Source: Bryobacteraceae bacterium (GTDB lineage Bacteria; Acidobacteriota; Terriglobia; Bryobacterales; Bryobacteraceae). Taken from it: 7,228 nt of DNA. Shown in pieces: positions 1 through 6,442 of this stretch. How positions within the stretch are numbered: position 1 is the first letter of the stretch; the number at the start of each line of letters is the position of its first letter. The DNA lies in assembly GCA_030039005.1 (NCBI GenBank), contig JASHQT010000652.1, positions 1 to 7,228 on the forward strand, read 5' to 3'. The notes below the pieces were generated by a model that searched no databases, had not been told where the DNA came from, and saw nothing but the letters and a program-made list of their open reading frames with translations. The position numbers and the translations under genes were made by a program.

Positions 1-2672
1 TCCGCTCCAAGACTGATCATCTTTGCGCAGTTCAATACCTGCGTGGGGTGGGCTTCGGCGAGCCGCGACAAGCGCGCCAATGCATTTAATAACGGCTCGA
101 ATTTACCGTTGGTAAGCAAAAGACTGCTTTCGAGGTGGTCGAGTGCCCAGCGATCCCCGAAGTAAGCCGTGTTGAACCACCATCCGAAGCAGGCGAAGGC
201 CTCACTCAAGTTCTTGGCGTGATCGGACCCCAAGATGTAGTCCCAAAGAGTTTGCAAACGAGCTATCGTCTCTGGAGCAACTGTCTCTGGGGCTTCAGCA
301 AGTGACCGCCCAACGTAGATAATGGTGGAACGGAGAGCACTCGTACCGGCGTTCTTGAGGAACTCCACCAGCGGCGAGTCCTTGCGAAGATCGATCTTGG
401 CTCTCCAGAAGAGCTGGATCAAGTGCTGAGCGAGCATCGCGCTCGGTCGGTCGGCGATATAGCTCTTTCCTTGTTTACGGGACTCATCCGAAATCTGCAT
501 GGCATCCCGATAGAGAGACTCCAGGAGTGGAAACAGATCGGAATAGGCCTGGTTCGCCGCCAGGTACGCTCCCCAGGCCACGTCACGAAGAGGCTGCAAC
601 TCGACTGCAGTCGGAAATACCTCGCTGTGCGCCCGTGAGGCCCACTTCGGCGCCACGGCGTGTAGAAACGGGAATTTCTCGCCGTAGATGAGTCGAACGG
701 AAAGGCATTTCTCGATTGCGGGATGTAAATGCTTGTCCAGGTATGCAAGAATCTCAGGAACGTCGTCAATCGACTTTCCTTCGGCTTTGAGCCGGGTGAA
801 GCGCCGCTCGATGTAGTTGAGTGCTACGCGGACAGCTCTTGGTCGAAGCGCATTGAGCGAATAACTCCATACATCTTTTTCCAGAGAGGCAGGATCTTCG
901 TAGTTCAGGCACTCTGAGTCGTCATCCGAAAGCGTATCGATGATTTTCCAAGCGATAGAATCGAGCTCGACCGGAAGAACGCTTTTCTTGATTGCATCCT
1001 CAAGCATGTCAACGATGGCAAAGCGCGTAGGGCGCCAGCCTGAATCGTGCCCATGCCAGTCGTCCTCGTCAGAGTGTTCCGCGACATTGTCTGGCTGTTC
1101 GCAAATCCATTCTGCAAGTCCGAGGAGTGCCGACCATGCCAGATCGACCCCCCGCCTCGTGGCGTCACGGAAGCCTTGCAGCGCCGCGCGCACATATGTC
1201 GGCGACAGTTCCTTGAAGTCTTCGAGACGTTCAAGGTACCGCTCGGGGGCAGCCTGGATCGCTGTCGTCAGCTCTCGAGCCAAGCCTTGATAGGACGGGC
1301 CAAAGGGTTCGCTAGGGTTGGGCGACCATGTGCGGAGGTAGTTCAGTACGTCATCGACGGACATTGCCTCTAGATCTGCGCTGTCCGCCGGGCTCCTTCC
1401 TCCAAGAGGTATTGCGCCGCCGCGGACAACGGGATTCTCGTATCGACGCGCGGCCCCGAACTCCTCTTCGAGGGCTTCGACTCGTCTGAGCCGATCCGGC
1501 GAAAGGCTCTCCCGAATCGGCTCGTAACGTTCAAGTGTCCACCGCCGAATGGTCTGGTCGATTTCTTCTTGGGAAAGTCCACGTTCGACCATGCGTTCCC
1601 GATGGAGGCCTGCGTCGATCAAGGCAAGCACAGCGTCTTGCTGCTCCACTAATATTTTCGAAAAGACCGTGCGTGCAAGCTGGTTGTATTCCTGGCGAAG
1701 CCCGAAAGCCTGGAACAGCGTTGCATCGCCGAGCTTCTTACCTGCAAGATCGATGTCCAAGCCAGGGTACTTCGAGAGAAGGAATAGCTGTATTCGCTCA
1801 AAGACCGTGAACGGTTGTTTTTCCAATACTTGTTGAGCTTCTTTCCATCTACGTTCCAATGCCAACCGCTCGGTTGCCTGGAGAATTCCGAGGGTCAAGA
1901 GCTGCTTTGCCTCGTCGTGCATGTCCCAGGTATCGAGATGCGCGCGCCAGATATAGGAGTAATCCTCAACAGGTCGAGGTAACATCTTGTATTCTGGAAA
2001 TTCTTGCCCTAGGGCGAAGACCAACTTTTTCGAGAGAAGTGTGATGTATTCCACTCCCAGGTTGCTTGCGAGTCGTTCGCCGCTGTGTCGGAGGATCGCC
2101 GCATAATCGAAGCTCCGGATCGCGGTTCGGGCCTCGTGGCGATATACGCGCCCCGACGGACCAACCGTCACGGGCCGGGCATCAGGAACGACGTCGAGAA
2201 CGGACCGCAGGATAGTCAGTGCGGCATTTGTTTCTCCCACCTTCGCCAGATTCGCCGCGATCTCTCCCGCGCGATCCATTCCAACGAAACCCGTGCCTCG
2301 GGCTGAGCGTGCTATTGTCTCTGCCAGCCTAGCCGAGGCTGTCGGCGGCATCACTTGCGCGGCGGTGAGAATATCCTGCATGACGAAAGGATTTCCAGTC
2401 TCCGGAAACCCACCCATGATCTCGGCGACGAGATCCGGCTTGAGACCTGCCATACGAGACAGGTAACGGCTCGCTGGCCAGAGATAGAAAGTGACTGCAC
2501 TACCTTCGCGTGTTTCGGCTGGAAGATCTGAAAAGAACTTCGCCTTACGCAGCGGTTCTATCCACTCTGGGTTGTCCAGGCGCTCGAAGAAGTAGCGCTG
2601 CTGCTCCAGGTAGGGCATACTCGCGATTGCGCGAGTGACGAGTTCAGGAGTTGGCTTCTCCCAGGATTTCAT
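1..2672 (-). CDS. Large all-helical protein, C-terminus beyond left edge
   Basis: The reverse strand is open without a stop from the ATG at 2672 to the left edge, giving 890 codons, and the gene continues outside the window. I chose this ATG over the in-frame one at 2618 because GGAGGG lies five bases upstream of it, inside the end of the preceding gene, so the two genes overlap by 29 bases and are probably translationally coupled. The protein starts MKSWEKPTPE. It looks helical throughout, with many leucine/alanine-rich amphipathic stretches suggesting HEAT/ARM-like repeats. Recognisable blocks are an aromatic N-terminal segment (FFERLDNPEWIEPL, 28-41), SLNALRPRAVRVALNYIERR (605-624) and FGWWFNTAYFGDRWALDHL (829-847). 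From memory, unverified, similar blocks occur in very large hypothetical proteins of accessory regions. I see no Walker A motif, nuclease motif, signal peptide or membrane segment in the visible part; an effector domain could lie in the missing C-terminus. Function unknown. Confidence 0.85.
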   Translation of the reverse strand, partial: MKSWEKPTPELVTRAIASMPYLEQQRYFFERLDNPEWIEPLRKAKFFSDLPAETREGSAVTFYLWPASRYLSRMAGLKPDLVAEIMGGFPETGNPFVMQDILTAAQVMPPTASARLAETIARSARGTGFVGMDRAGEIAANLAKVGETNAALTILRSVLDVVPDARPVTVGPSGRVYRHEARTAIRSFDYAAILRHSGERLASNLGVEYITLLSKKLVFALGQEFPEYKMLPRPVEDYSYIWRAHLDTWDMHDEAKQLLTLGILQATERLALERRWKEAQQVLEKQPFTVFERIQLFLLSKYPGLDIDLAGKKLGDATLFQAFGLRQEYNQLARTVFSKILVEQQDAVLALIDAGLHRERMVERGLSQEEIDQTIRRWTLERYEPIRESLSPDRLRRVEALEEEFGAARRYENPVVRGGAIPLGGRSPADSADLEAMSVDDVLNYLRTWSPNPSEPFGPSYQGLARELTTAIQAAPERYLERLEDFKELSPTYVRAALQGFRDATRRGVDLAWSALLGLAEWICEQPDNVAEHSDEDDWHGHDSGWRPTRFAIVDMLEDAIKKSVLPVELDSIAWKIIDTLSDDDSECLNYEDPASLEKDVWSYSLNALRPRAVRVALNYIERRFTRLKAEGKSIDDVPEILAYLDKHLHPAIEKCLSVRLIYGEKFPFLHAVAPKWASRAHSEVFPTAVELQPLRDVAWGAYLAANQAYSDLFPLLESLYRDAMQISDESRKQGKSYIADRPSAMLAQHLIQLFWRAKIDLRKDSPLVEFLKNAGTSALRSTIIYVGRSLAEAPETVAPETIARLQTLWDYILGSDHAKNLSEAFACFGWWFNTAYFGDRWALDHLESSLLLTNGKFEPLLNALARLSRLAEAHPTQVLNCAKMISLGA

Positions 2673-3303
2673 CCAAGCCCTCCATGCCCTCGTAGAAGGT
2701 CCGTATCACGCCAAGAATGAAGTTTTCGAGCGCTGCGAATTGTTGTCGCAACTCCATCTCCTCCGGGATGCGCTGCTGGACTCCAAAGTGGGCGTAGCGA
2801 ATGAACCACTTTCGAAGGTGTACCCATTCCTTCGAAAGTGGTCGCACCGCCTCTGGGCGGTTCGCAATCGCGGGGTCGTTTGCCTTGAACAGTTGCGCGG
2901 CCTGTTCTTCCTGAGTGACGTCCCCGCGGCGATGTTCCTCGATCAAACGCTGCAGGAGCGCCATCAGGTAGCGAGGAATTGCCGCCTCGGGCGAGGCTGT
3001 CTGCTCAAGTGCTGGCGTAGTATTGGCAGGTTCGGCAATTCCTATAGCGTCCAACCCCTCTTTTTGCCAGACAGAATCGACCTCTCGAAGGATTGACGCG
3101 GTATCCGCGCGCTCCTTCCTGGTTACGCTCTGCAAGTCCTGTAGACCAGTGCATAGGTCGCGACCAGCATGACAAATCATCTGAGCCCGGCCAGGAGCCT
3201 CGGGATCGGCAAGAAACCGGAGGGCAGCCAGATAAGCCTCATGCAATGAGGAAGACCTACTAGCGAGCCACTGGGCAATTTCCTCCTGATCTGAACTCAT
3301 CAT
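2644..3303 (-). CDS. Small helical partner protein (219 aa), function unknown
   Basis: A complete 219-residue reading frame beginning with two consecutive ATG codons (3303 and 3300). The site before them is weak (GAAG), so either could be used. The protein is soluble, acidic and predicted helical. An N-terminal helical unit (about 20-60, HEAYLAALRFLADPEAPGRA) is followed by a linker rich in proline, alanine and threonine (about 88-112) and a C-terminal helical unit (about 113-217) containing an aromatic and basic stretch, WVHLRKWFIRYAHFG (160-174). No catalytic domain is recognisable. An R-x5-H spacing (R39 to H45) superficially recalls HEPN RNases, but it sits in the N-terminal helix, not where that motif is expected. 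It is the first gene of a leftward operon, and its last 29 bases contain the ribosome binding site and start of the large downstream gene. The tight coupling suggests that the two proteins work together; what they do cannot be read from the sequence. Confidence 0.8.
   Translation of the reverse strand: MMSSDQEEIAQWLASRSSSLHEAYLAALRFLADPEAPGRAQMICHAGRDLCTGLQDLQSVTRKERADTASILREVDSVWQKEGLDAIGIAEPANTTPALEQTASPEAAIPRYLMALLQRLIEEHRRGDVTQEEQAAQLFKANDPAIANRPEAVRPLSKEWVHLRKWFIRYAHFGVQQRIPEEMELRQQFAALENFILGVIRTFYEGMEGLDEILGEANS
2678..2683 (-). promoter_or_regulatory. Ribosome binding site deciding the start of the large gene
   Basis: GGAGGG on the minus strand, five bases before the ATG at 2672. It lies within the coding sequence of the upstream gene. 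It supports the overlapping start over the in-frame ATG at 2618 and implies coupled translation of the pair. Confidence 0.7.
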
Positions 3304-3692
3304 CAGACTTCGTTTCTGGCAGGGTGTCGCTCAAATGCTGAATCTTAGTTTATCCCCACTGGCACGCCGTCAAGGGATAGTCATAGATGCAATGTCGGGT
3401 AAGGAATGCGGCAGCGCCACCGGGACGTGAGGCCTCGACTCATCCGACTCCCTGGCGCAGTATCGACTGTGGGGCGCAACATGCGAGGCCTCATCGGATT
3501 AATAACGAGAAACGCGCTTGGCTCCGCCGATTCAACAATACCGCCCTAGGCGCGACTTCGCCCGATACTCCGCATTATCGGTCCCAAAACATTCCATCTG
3601 TGTTACGTTCATTGATAGGCCTAGTCTACGCCTCCACTTTATGCCTAAGCCCAAGGTCACGGACCATCTGTCTGCGTTGTAGTGAGACTGGA
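3304..3692. other. Intergenic region between divergent genes
   Basis: About 390 bases separate the minus-strand operon from the ATG at 3693 of the interrupted HTH gene. The sequence is visibly less GC-rich than its flanks, especially from 3520. I find no convincing gene: long frames run through it on both strands, but they lack ribosome binding sites and family-like features. It holds two copies of the palindrome GAGGCCTC (3429-3436 and 3485-3492), a second palindrome TAGGCCTA (3616-3623) and the candidate leftward promoter near 3350-3373. It is the natural place for the control signals of both transcription units. Confidence 0.5.
3347..3373 (-). promoter_or_regulatory. Possible sigma-70 promoter for the minus-strand operon
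   Basis: Reading leftwards, TTGACG (3368-3373) is a five-of-six match to the -35 consensus. TAAACT (3347-3352) follows after 15 bases, shorter than the optimal 17; TAAGAT lies five bases further on with a 20-base spacer. It is about 45 bases upstream of the first start codon, a sensible position, but neither spacing is ideal. Confidence 0.35.
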
Positions 3693-3771
3693 ATGGCCGA
3701 ACTTCCGAGTAATTTAATAAACGTCTATCTATCGAACCAATGGTGCGTTCATGGAGGACCAAAGGACAGGG
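3693..3771 (+). pseudogene. N-terminal fragment of the IS-interrupted HTH gene
   Basis: The ATG at 3693 opens a frame for MAELPSNLINVYLSNQWCVH and six more residues, reaching codon 26 where the IS3-family element begins. Deleting the IS together with one GGG copy fuses this frame directly to the codons from 5300 onward, giving 407 codons including the stop. The join reads ...GGPKDR then AAREELRDLL, a natural-looking helix. The upstream ribosome binding site is weak (GTGAG and GGA before the ATG), so the exact start is uncertain. The frame also stays open further upstream, which means openness alone is weak proof; the target duplication and frame continuity are the main evidence. Confidence 0.5.
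3769..3771. repeat. Target-site duplication, left copy (GGG)
   Basis: GGG immediately outside the left TG tip of the IS, matching GGG at 5298-5300 outside the right CA tip. A 3-base duplication is usual for many IS3-family members. With only three identical bases, the match could be chance on its own, but it coincides with the ends set by the inverted repeats. Confidence 0.6.
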
Positions 3772-3808
3772 TGGACTTGTCCCCATTCTTGACACAAGCA
3801 GTTAAGAC
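3772..3808 (+). repeat. Left terminal inverted repeat (IRL) of the IS
   Basis: Starts TGGACTTGTCCCC and ends with the inner block TGACACAAGCAGTTAAGAC. Compared with the right end it matches 27 of 37 positions. The match is bipartite: an outer tip (9 of 13) and an inner 19-base block (17 of 19), separated by five mismatching bases. The split is what one expects of transposase recognition (inner) and cleavage (tip) regions. Confidence 0.75.
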
Positions 3809-3815
3809 TCAAAAT
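3789..3815 (+). promoter_or_regulatory. Possible transposase promoter overlapping IRL
   Basis: TTGACA (3789-3794), a perfect -35 hexamer, lies within the left inverted repeat. The best -10 is CAAAAT (3810-3815, four of six) after 15 bases. Placement before orfA fits IS3 elements, whose weak native promoter lies near IRL, but the -10 and spacing are poor. Confidence 0.35.
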
Positions 3816-3837
3816 CCATTCAAGGGAGAATTGAGTC

Positions 3838-4182
3838 ATGGGGTTGTCGAGAAGGATTTTCACTAAGGAGTTCAAACTGGCCGCCGTGCGGCGGCTGGAG
3901 CAAGGGGTTTCCATCGGCGAGGTGGCGCGGGCGTTGGAGGTAAATGCCAACGTGCTGCACCGTTGGCGGCGTGAGTTCCGCCAGGGGCCGGGCAATGTAT
4001 TTCCGGGCAACGGGAAGCAGCGCTGGTCCGAAGGGCGGATCGCTGAACTGGAGCGTAAAATCGGCCAGCAGGCGCTGGAGCTGGATTTTTTGAAGGGGTG
4101 CTTGCAGCGCATCGAGGAACAGCGGATGCTGCAGGCGTTGACTGGAAAACCGCCGTCTACCAAAAGGTCCAAGAAGAAATGA
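3838..4182 (+). CDS. IS3-family transposase OrfA
   Basis: OrfA is the 114-residue DNA-binding component of the transposase and recognises the IS ends. It starts MGLSRRIFTKEFKLAAVRRL, typical of the IS3/IS911 transposase HTH domain. Residues about 8-48 form the helix-turn-helix (VSIGEVARALEVNANVLHRW, 24-43). Residues about 66-95 form a heptad-patterned coiled coil (RIAELERKIGQQALELDFLK), the leucine zipper used for OrfA/OrfAB multimerisation. The tail is basic (KRSKKK). AGGGAG nine bases before the ATG is a good ribosome binding site. The stop TGA (4180-4182) overlaps an ATG at 4179 that opens the orfB frame, and orfB is in the -1 frame, so a fused OrfAB could also arise by frameshifting in the A-rich end (AAGAAGAAATGA). 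The reading frame is intact. Confidence 0.9.
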   Translation: MGLSRRIFTKEFKLAAVRRLEQGVSIGEVARALEVNANVLHRWRREFRQGPGNVFPGNGKQRWSEGRIAELERKIGQQALELDFLKGCLQRIEEQRMLQALTGKPPSTKRSKKK

Positions 4183-5033
4183 AGGCCGGAGGCAGACTGA
4201 CCGTCGAGCGCATGGTGAATCTGGGCCGGGTTTCCCGGTCTGGATTCTATCGCTTCGATGGCGCCGAACCGAGACCAGATCCCGACATGGACTTGCGCGA
4301 CGCGATCCAGAAGATTGCGCTGGAGTGGCCGTGCTACGGACGGCCGCGTATAACCAAGGAACTTCGCGAGCGCGGCTGGAAAGTGAACCCGAAGCGTGTC
4401 TACCGGCTGATGCGCGAGGACAACCTGTTGTGCGTGCGCAAGCGCAAGTTCGTCGTCACCACCGATTCCAACCATACGCGCAGGGTGTATCTGAACCTGG
4501 CTCGTGACATGATCCTGACCGCGATCAATCAACTGTGGCGGGCCGATATCACCTACATCCGACTGCGCAACGAGTTCGTTTTCCTGGCCGTGATTCTAGA
4601 CGCGTACTCGCGCCGCGTGATCGGCTGGGCTCTGGATCGGGATATGGAAGACTCGCTCACACTCACCGCGCTACGCATGGCGCTTTCGCGCCGCGCAGTC
4701 GAGCCCGGCCTGGTGCATCATTCCGACCGCGGCTCGCAATATGCCAGCAAGGACTACACGGATTTGCTCAGAGCCAACGGCATTGAAATCAGCATGTCGC
4801 GCAAGGGCAATCCGTGGGACAACGCGGCCTGCGAATCATTCATGAAAACACTCAAATACGAAGAAGTGCTACGCAACGAATACCGGGACTTGGCCGAGGC
4901 GCGCGCGTCGATCCGCGAGTTCCTAGAAAAGATCTACAACAAAAGGCGCCTGCATTCCGCACTCGGCTACATCCCGCCGGCCCGCTTCGAACAACATCAA
5001 AAGGATGCCGCTACGCGGCAGCTTTCTGTATGA
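4179..5033 (+). CDS. IS3-family transposase OrfB (DDE integrase)
   Basis: OrfB carries the catalytic core that cuts and joins the IS ends. From the ATG at 4179 it has 284 residues; the frame is also open upstream to an ATG at 4098 inside orfA. The N-terminal part (about 5-95) is the HTH_21-type region with YGRPRITKELRERGW (53-67) and VYRLMREDNLL (74-84). The rve integrase core follows. The catalytic triad is D123 (RADITYI), D183 (HSDRGSQYAS) and E219 (NAACESF), with 59 and then 35 residues between them, the IS3/retroviral D-D(35)E spacing. The C-terminus RRLHSALGYIPPARF (256-270) is a family hallmark. The chosen start overlaps the orfA stop as ATGA, allowing translational coupling; in many IS3 elements the functional enzyme is instead an OrfAB fusion made by -1 frameshifting. 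All catalytic residues are present, so it is likely functional. Confidence 0.92.
   Translation: MKAGGRLTVERMVNLGRVSRSGFYRFDGAEPRPDPDMDLRDAIQKIALEWPCYGRPRITKELRERGWKVNPKRVYRLMREDNLLCVRKRKFVVTTDSNHTRRVYLNLARDMILTAINQLWRADITYIRLRNEFVFLAVILDAYSRRVIGWALDRDMEDSLTLTALRMALSRRAVEPGLVHHSDRGSQYASKDYTDLLRANGIEISMSRKGNPWDNAACESFMKTLKYEEVLRNEYRDLAEARASIREFLEKIYNKRRLHSALGYIPPARFEQHQKDAATRQLSV
5006..5020 (+). terminator. Hairpin at the end of orfB
   Basis: TGCCGC and GCGGCA form a perfect six-base stem with a TAC loop, inside the last codons of orfB and followed by GCTTTCTG. It resembles a weak intrinsic terminator but lacks a real T-run, so it may only be a structural element that limits transcription or protects the message. 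Confidence 0.3.
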
Positions 5034-5260
5034 GTTTTCTAAGGCATCGGGAAATCTATCGTCCGATGTGGCCTTTTTGCGCGCCGAGCTTGGGGGCGAC
5101 TACGGCTGCCGCCCCCACCCATCGTCTCGATGAGTTTCCAGCCGGCTATTCCTCGGCGGGTTGCGCTCCCGCAGAGCCCGCCTCCGCTTCACCAGCCGGG
5201 AAACAGTATGCGCTACAGTCGTTTTGCCGGTCGAGGATTTTTCAGCGAACGGCCAATAGT
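5034..5260 (+). other. Structured, non-transposase tail of the IS
   Basis: About 230 bases between the orfB stop and the right inverted repeat. They contain a hairpin GGGGGCG/CGCCCCC (5092-5098 with 5110-5116) and a nested structure. In the nested structure the outer arms GTTTC and CCGGCT (5134-5147) pair with AGCCGG and GAAAC (5194-5204) around an inner GGCGGG/CCCGCC stem (5155-5160 with 5177-5182). Two reading frames are open here: one from the ATG at 5030 through the right repeat, and a 45-codon frame from 5130 to the TAA at 5265-5267. Neither resembles a known protein. Most IS3 elements end soon after orfB, so this tail is unusual. Confidence 0.55.
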
Positions 5261-5297
5261 GTCTTAACCGTTTGTGTCAGCTCAGGGGGCAAGCGCA
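5261..5297 (-). repeat. Right terminal inverted repeat (IRR) of the IS
   Basis: The reverse complement starts TGCGCTTGCCCCC and ends with TGACACAAACGGTTAAGAC, matching the left repeat at 27 of 37 positions. It ends in CA on the plus strand and is followed by GGG, the right copy of the target duplication (5298-5300). Confidence 0.75.
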
Positions 5298-5300
5298 GGG
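5298..5300. repeat. Target-site duplication, right copy (GGG)
   Basis: GGG directly after the right CA tip of the IS, matching 3769-3771. Removing one copy plus the IS restores the reading frame of the interrupted HTH gene. Confidence 0.6.
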
Positions 5301-6442
5301 CAGCGCGAGAAGAGCTAAGGGATCTTTTGCTCCCGGTCGTCATCAGAGCATTTGGCTCGGTCGAACATTCCTTGGATCTGCTCCTGAAGGAGAGCCCTCG
5401 CGCAAATGGCCACGGAATCAAGACCCTGATTAAGGCGTACGCACTGTTTTGCCTGCGTGCTAAAAGAGAAGCGACTGAAGCTCGTGATCAGGCTTCGGAA
5501 GAGCGCTTCGCCGAATTCGTTGATCAATTTGACGAGTTAACGAAGCGCGAGACAAAGTTGTTTGGTGCGAACAGGCCCCACGAGCACGATAGGATTCATG
5601 CCACTCTTCGAACGTCCGTATGCAATTTACCGGCGATCAACTGCTGTCCCCCAAACCTGATGGTTCTTTTCCAAGGCGACGCAAGTGAACGGCCGCTGGG
5701 CGACAATCCATTTCCTGAAGGGCATCTTGGCCATGACGCATTTGAAGAGGCGACCTGGAGTGCCAAGCGCGCGATAGGCCAACTTCGAGCAGATTTTCGG
5801 CCTCCATACAGCGGTCAGGATCTGCTGAATTCCATCTATCGGTACCGAACTAGATATTTCAACGTCCTGGCCCGCGAGAGTATGTGTATAGTCGGAAACG
5901 ACGAGACTGCACGGCGGTACGAATCTTGGATTAACGATTCGGCGGAATTCTTTATTGGCGAAACCATGCGGAAGCTCAGGCTTCAACCACCGGGAGTTGA
6001 CCCTGCAGTGCCTCCATTCTTGCAGTCGAAGGATTTGGAGCATTTTGAGCGAGACTTCACCCTCGAGGTGTTCCGCATCGTTAATCATTACAAGACCGAA
6101 GCTGCTTCTCGCGTTCTCGAAATTCGACAGCGTTTGGCGAGGCGCGATGGCACCCAACCCGTCGCGAAATCACAGCGCGAGAGAGGCTGCGACGTGAAGG
6201 GTGGGCGCCCCTCGGCCGAGGCAATATTCGGTGAGAAAGTCAGAGAACTGCGCGGAGCCTTGTCGCAGAGAGCCTTTAGCCGTCTTACAAAGCTGTCAAT
6301 CGACGTGATTCAGCGCGCCGAACAGGGCGAAGCAACCGTCCGAACGATGCAAACAATTTGCAGGCATGCCAAGTCTCGAAATCTCGAACTGACCGTCACT
6401 ATGCTAAGAAAAAACCGACCGCAAAAAACCGCCAAAACCTAG
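5298..6442 (+). CDS. C-terminal XRE-type HTH protein, 5' end interrupted by the IS
   Basis: This is the body of a gene whose first 26 codons lie at 3693-3771, left of the IS; the reconstructed protein has 406 residues. There is no in-frame ATG before 5660, so today it would need a TTG start at 5327 (AAGG six bases upstream, 371 residues) or the ATG at 5030 in the IS tail (470-residue chimera). In the TTG numbering, residues 1-75 are helical and charged, and 80-240 form a domain I do not recognise (LFQGDASERPLGDNPFPEGH, RYRTRYFNVLARESM). Residues about 304-347 match an XRE/Cro-type helix-turn-helix (LSQRAFSRL, LSIDVIQRAEQGEATVRTM). A basic tail follows (RKNRPQKTAKT). It is probably a DNA-binding regulator. 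The HTH at the C-terminus, after a large N-terminal region, is uncommon for a simple repressor. It is co-directional with the excisionase-like gene 12 bases downstream. Confidence 0.7.

Larger units (their letters stand above)
3772..5297 (+). mobile_element. IS3-family insertion sequence, complete, 1526 bp
   Basis: The element begins TG and ends CA, carries imperfect terminal inverted repeats and is flanked by GGG on both sides. It encodes orfA (helix-turn-helix and leucine zipper) and orfB (DDE integrase) in overlapping frames, the standard IS3 arrangement. Both frames are intact, so it could be active. The length is within the family range (about 1.2-1.6 kb) but includes an unusually long tail of about 240 bases between the orfB stop and the right repeat. 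It has inserted into the 5' part of an HTH gene, in the same orientation as that gene. I cannot assign the IS3 subgroup or a named element from the sequence alone. Confidence 0.85.

Noticed and set aside
454..477. GKS triplet (about residues 735-737) of the large protein as a Walker A motif
   Set aside because: The upstream glycine of G-x4-GK[ST] is missing (ESRKQGKS) and no Walker B partner is seen.
423..2306. Several plus-strand and other-frame open stretches of 60-116 codons across 423-2306
   Set aside because: All are antisense or out-of-frame shadows of the continuous 890-codon minus-strand gene, with basic, low-complexity products and no start signals.
3532..3795. 87-codon minus-strand frame in the intergenic region
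   Set aside because: It begins inside the IS left repeat, has no ribosome binding site and no recognisable family. Faint beta-strand patterns are not enough to support it.
3387..3866. 159-codon plus-strand frame upstream of and into the IS
   Set aside because: It crosses the left IS end and ends inside orfA in another frame, has no ribosome binding site, and most of its product is not protein-like. Only the part from the ATG at 3693 to the IS is kept, as the N-terminus of the split gene.
3729..4532. 267-codon minus-strand frame across orfA and orfB
   Set aside because: It lies antisense to well-supported transposase genes and has no family-like features.
4814..5029. Upstream extension of the HTH gene frame to the ATG at 4814
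   Set aside because: This stretch is an out-of-frame reading of the orfB C-terminal coding sequence, which is clearly real; the arginine- and proline-rich product is a shadow.
5130..5267. 45-codon frame starting MSFQPAIPRRV in the IS tail
   Set aside because: Short, proline-rich, ends inside the right repeat and has no ribosome binding site. It probably reflects the GC-rich tail rather than a gene.
3790..5279. Shorter IS boundaries at the inner TGACACAA blocks
   Set aside because: These ends give no target duplication. The outer match with TG/CA tips and GGG duplication fits better.
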